Positions 5,667 to 6,232 of a stretch of 6,232 nt of DNA are shown here, in pieces (positions within the stretch are counted from its first letter, which is position 1; each line of letters opens with the position of its first letter). The stretch covers positions 1 through 6,232 of the forward strand of contig URQF01000083.1 of the NCBI GenBank assembly GCA_900549915.1. The letters are read 5' to 3'. The position numbers were made by a program, and so were the translations under genes. The notes beneath the pieces are model-generated. The model was not told the DNA's origin, did not search any database, and saw only the letters and a program-made list of their open reading frames with translations. This stretch comes from an uncultured Mollicutes bacterium. GTDB lineage: Bacteria; Bacillota_I; Bacilli_A; RFN20; CAG-288.

Positions 5667-5933
5667 TTATTTATAAACATCCCGCTGATGCCCGATTTTG
5701 ATTGCCAAAATAATAAGCCGATCATCCTTGATAAGGCACAATAGTCGGAAATCACCGATACGGTAACGCCATTGTCCAGATTCATTTCCTACAAATGGCT
5801 TTCCGATGGATTTTGGGTTTTCATTTGACTCGAGATGTTTCCGAATCCAGGCATCTATCAACTTTTGAGTATATTTGTCAAGTTTTCCGAATTCTTTAAA
5901 TGCTTCATCCGAAAACTCAATTTTATAAGCCAT
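5667..5933 (-). CDS. RelE/ParE-superfamily toxin
   Basis: An 88-residue type II toxin of the RelE/ParE fold; RelE-like members cut mRNA in the ribosomal A site. Seen: N-terminal strand YKIEFSDEAFKEFGKLDK (3-20), two helices to ~residue 36, then the core strands WRYRIGDFRLLCLI (55-68) and RLIILAIKIGHQRDVYK (72-88). Basic or aromatic residues match positions used by RelE-type nucleases: R56, R58, R63, H82, R84 and Y87. The terminal RDVY pattern favours the RelE rather than the ParE (gyrase) branch. Its ATG overlaps the antitoxin stop by 11 nt and has no strong ribosome site, so translation is probably coupled to the antitoxin. Intact and normal length. All six arginine codons are CGN. Confidence 0.88.
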   Translation of the reverse strand: MAYKIEFSDEAFKEFGKLDKYTQKLIDAWIRKHLESNENPKSIGKPFVGNESGQWRYRIGDFRLLCLIKDDRLIILAIKIGHQRDVYK

Positions 5934-6144
5934 ATGTTTTTCTCAGCTCATCCAAAGAATGCGTTTTAGGATTCTTATTGAACTTTTCCACCTCTTCAGC
6001 CATTTCAGCCGCATCGAATTCATCTTCGATTTTTTCTAAAAGCGCACGTTTATACGCTTCCGACAGGGAAATGCCATGCAACGAAGCATAGCTTTTAAAA
6101 AGTTGGGTTTCTTCGCCATTGGTTCTAACCGATACTACTGCCAT
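5923..6144 (-). CDS. RelB-type antitoxin (ribbon-helix-helix)
   Basis: A 73-residue antitoxin that should neutralise the overlapping RelE-type toxin and autorepress the operon. Residues 2-8 (AVVSVRT) form the DNA-binding beta strand, 11-22 the first helix, and 26-40 (SLSEAYKRALLEKIE) the second helix of a ribbon-helix-helix domain. Residues ~41-73 are an acidic, flexible toxin-binding tail ending DELRKTYGL. The ATG at 6144-6142 has GGAGG (6157-6153) with 8-nt spacing. Gene order (antitoxin first, 11-nt overlap) is typical for relBE. The promoter upstream carries a perfect palindrome suited to autoregulation. Confidence 0.88.
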   Translation of the reverse strand: MAVVSVRTNGEETQLFKSYASLHGISLSEAYKRALLEKIEDEFDAAEMAEEVEKFNKNPKTHSLDELRKTYGL

Positions 6145-6163
6145 GGATGCAACCTCCGTTCCT

Positions 6164-6192
6164 ATCTTAAAATTAAACTACATTGTAGTCAA
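6164..6192 (-). promoter_or_regulatory. Promoter of the toxin-antitoxin operon
   Basis: On the minus strand TTGACT (6192-6187; 5 of 6 consensus) and TAAGAT (6169-6164; 4 of 6) are separated by 17 bp, with the antitoxin ribosome site just downstream. The off-window upstream gene is closed by its own terminator, so this should be the operon's sole promoter. Confidence 0.7.
6177..6189. promoter_or_regulatory. Palindromic operator in the toxin-antitoxin promoter
   Basis: A perfect 13-bp palindrome, ACTACA-T-TGTAGT, overlaps the 3' half of the -35 hexamer and the promoter spacer. Ribbon-helix-helix antitoxins bind short inverted repeats in exactly this position, so it is probably the autoregulatory site of the RelB-type protein, alone or with toxin as co-repressor. 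Confidence 0.6.
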
Positions 6193-6197
6193 TCTAT

Positions 6198-6227
6198 AAA
6201 AAAGAAAACACGGCCGAAACCGTGCTT
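6198..6227 (-). terminator. Intrinsic terminator of an off-window minus-strand gene
   Basis: The minus strand forms AAGCACGG/CCGTGTTT (8 bp including one G-U pair; plus-strand arms 6206-6213 and 6220-6227) with a 6-nt loop, followed by a T-rich run (TTTT, C, TTTTTT at 6208-6198). It should end a gene lying to the right of the window. Confidence 0.8.
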
Positions 6228-6232
6228 GTTCC

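Overview
The window looks like chromosomal DNA of a low-GC anaerobic Bacillota, possibly an Erysipelotrichia-type gut or oral bacterium. I infer this from the A/T-rich intergenic DNA, strong AGGAGG-type ribosome binding sites, an FprA-type flavodiiron protein and a bile-salt-hydrolase-like enzyme. No rRNA or other marker gene is present, so the genus is not resolvable.

Left part (1-2709). The 5' end of a dTDP-glucose 4,6-dehydratase gene (rfbB) runs off the left edge on the minus strand. A 162-bp intergenic region separates it from a divergent, intact class A flavodiiron protein gene (O2/NO detoxification). That gene converges on a choloylglycine-hydrolase-family gene, with only 5 bp between the two stop codons. 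The hydrolase has the N-terminal nucleophile Cys2 and most expected active-site residues, but the conserved Arg of the usual SRFVR motif is Gln.

Middle (2770-4135). A LacI-type repressor gene on the minus strand ends in a clear intrinsic terminator. The hydrolase behind it therefore has its own promoter, with a small palindrome in the spacer. Upstream of the repressor is a roughly 300-bp divergent regulatory region. It holds a good promoter for the next plus-strand gene, bracketed by two copies of a 25-nt element exactly 84 bp apart.

Right part (4136-6232). This block looks accessory. It contains an AAA_14/DUF4143-type ATPase gene frameshifted near its 3' end, with the lost tail still readable in another frame. 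Next is a 43-codon orphan C-terminal coding remnant that still abuts its own terminator. Then comes a RelB/RelE-type toxin-antitoxin operon with a promoter and a palindromic operator, and finally the terminator of an off-window minus-strand gene. Arginine codon use changes sharply between the left genes (mostly AGG) and the ATPase and toxin-antitoxin genes (mostly CGN, AGG nearly absent). This supports a separate origin for the right-hand block.

I see no CRISPR array, tRNA, rRNA or insertion sequence. The strongest candidates for something undescribed are the paired 25-nt element around the ATPase promoter, the hydrolase with the substituted arginine, and the remnant gene fragment.
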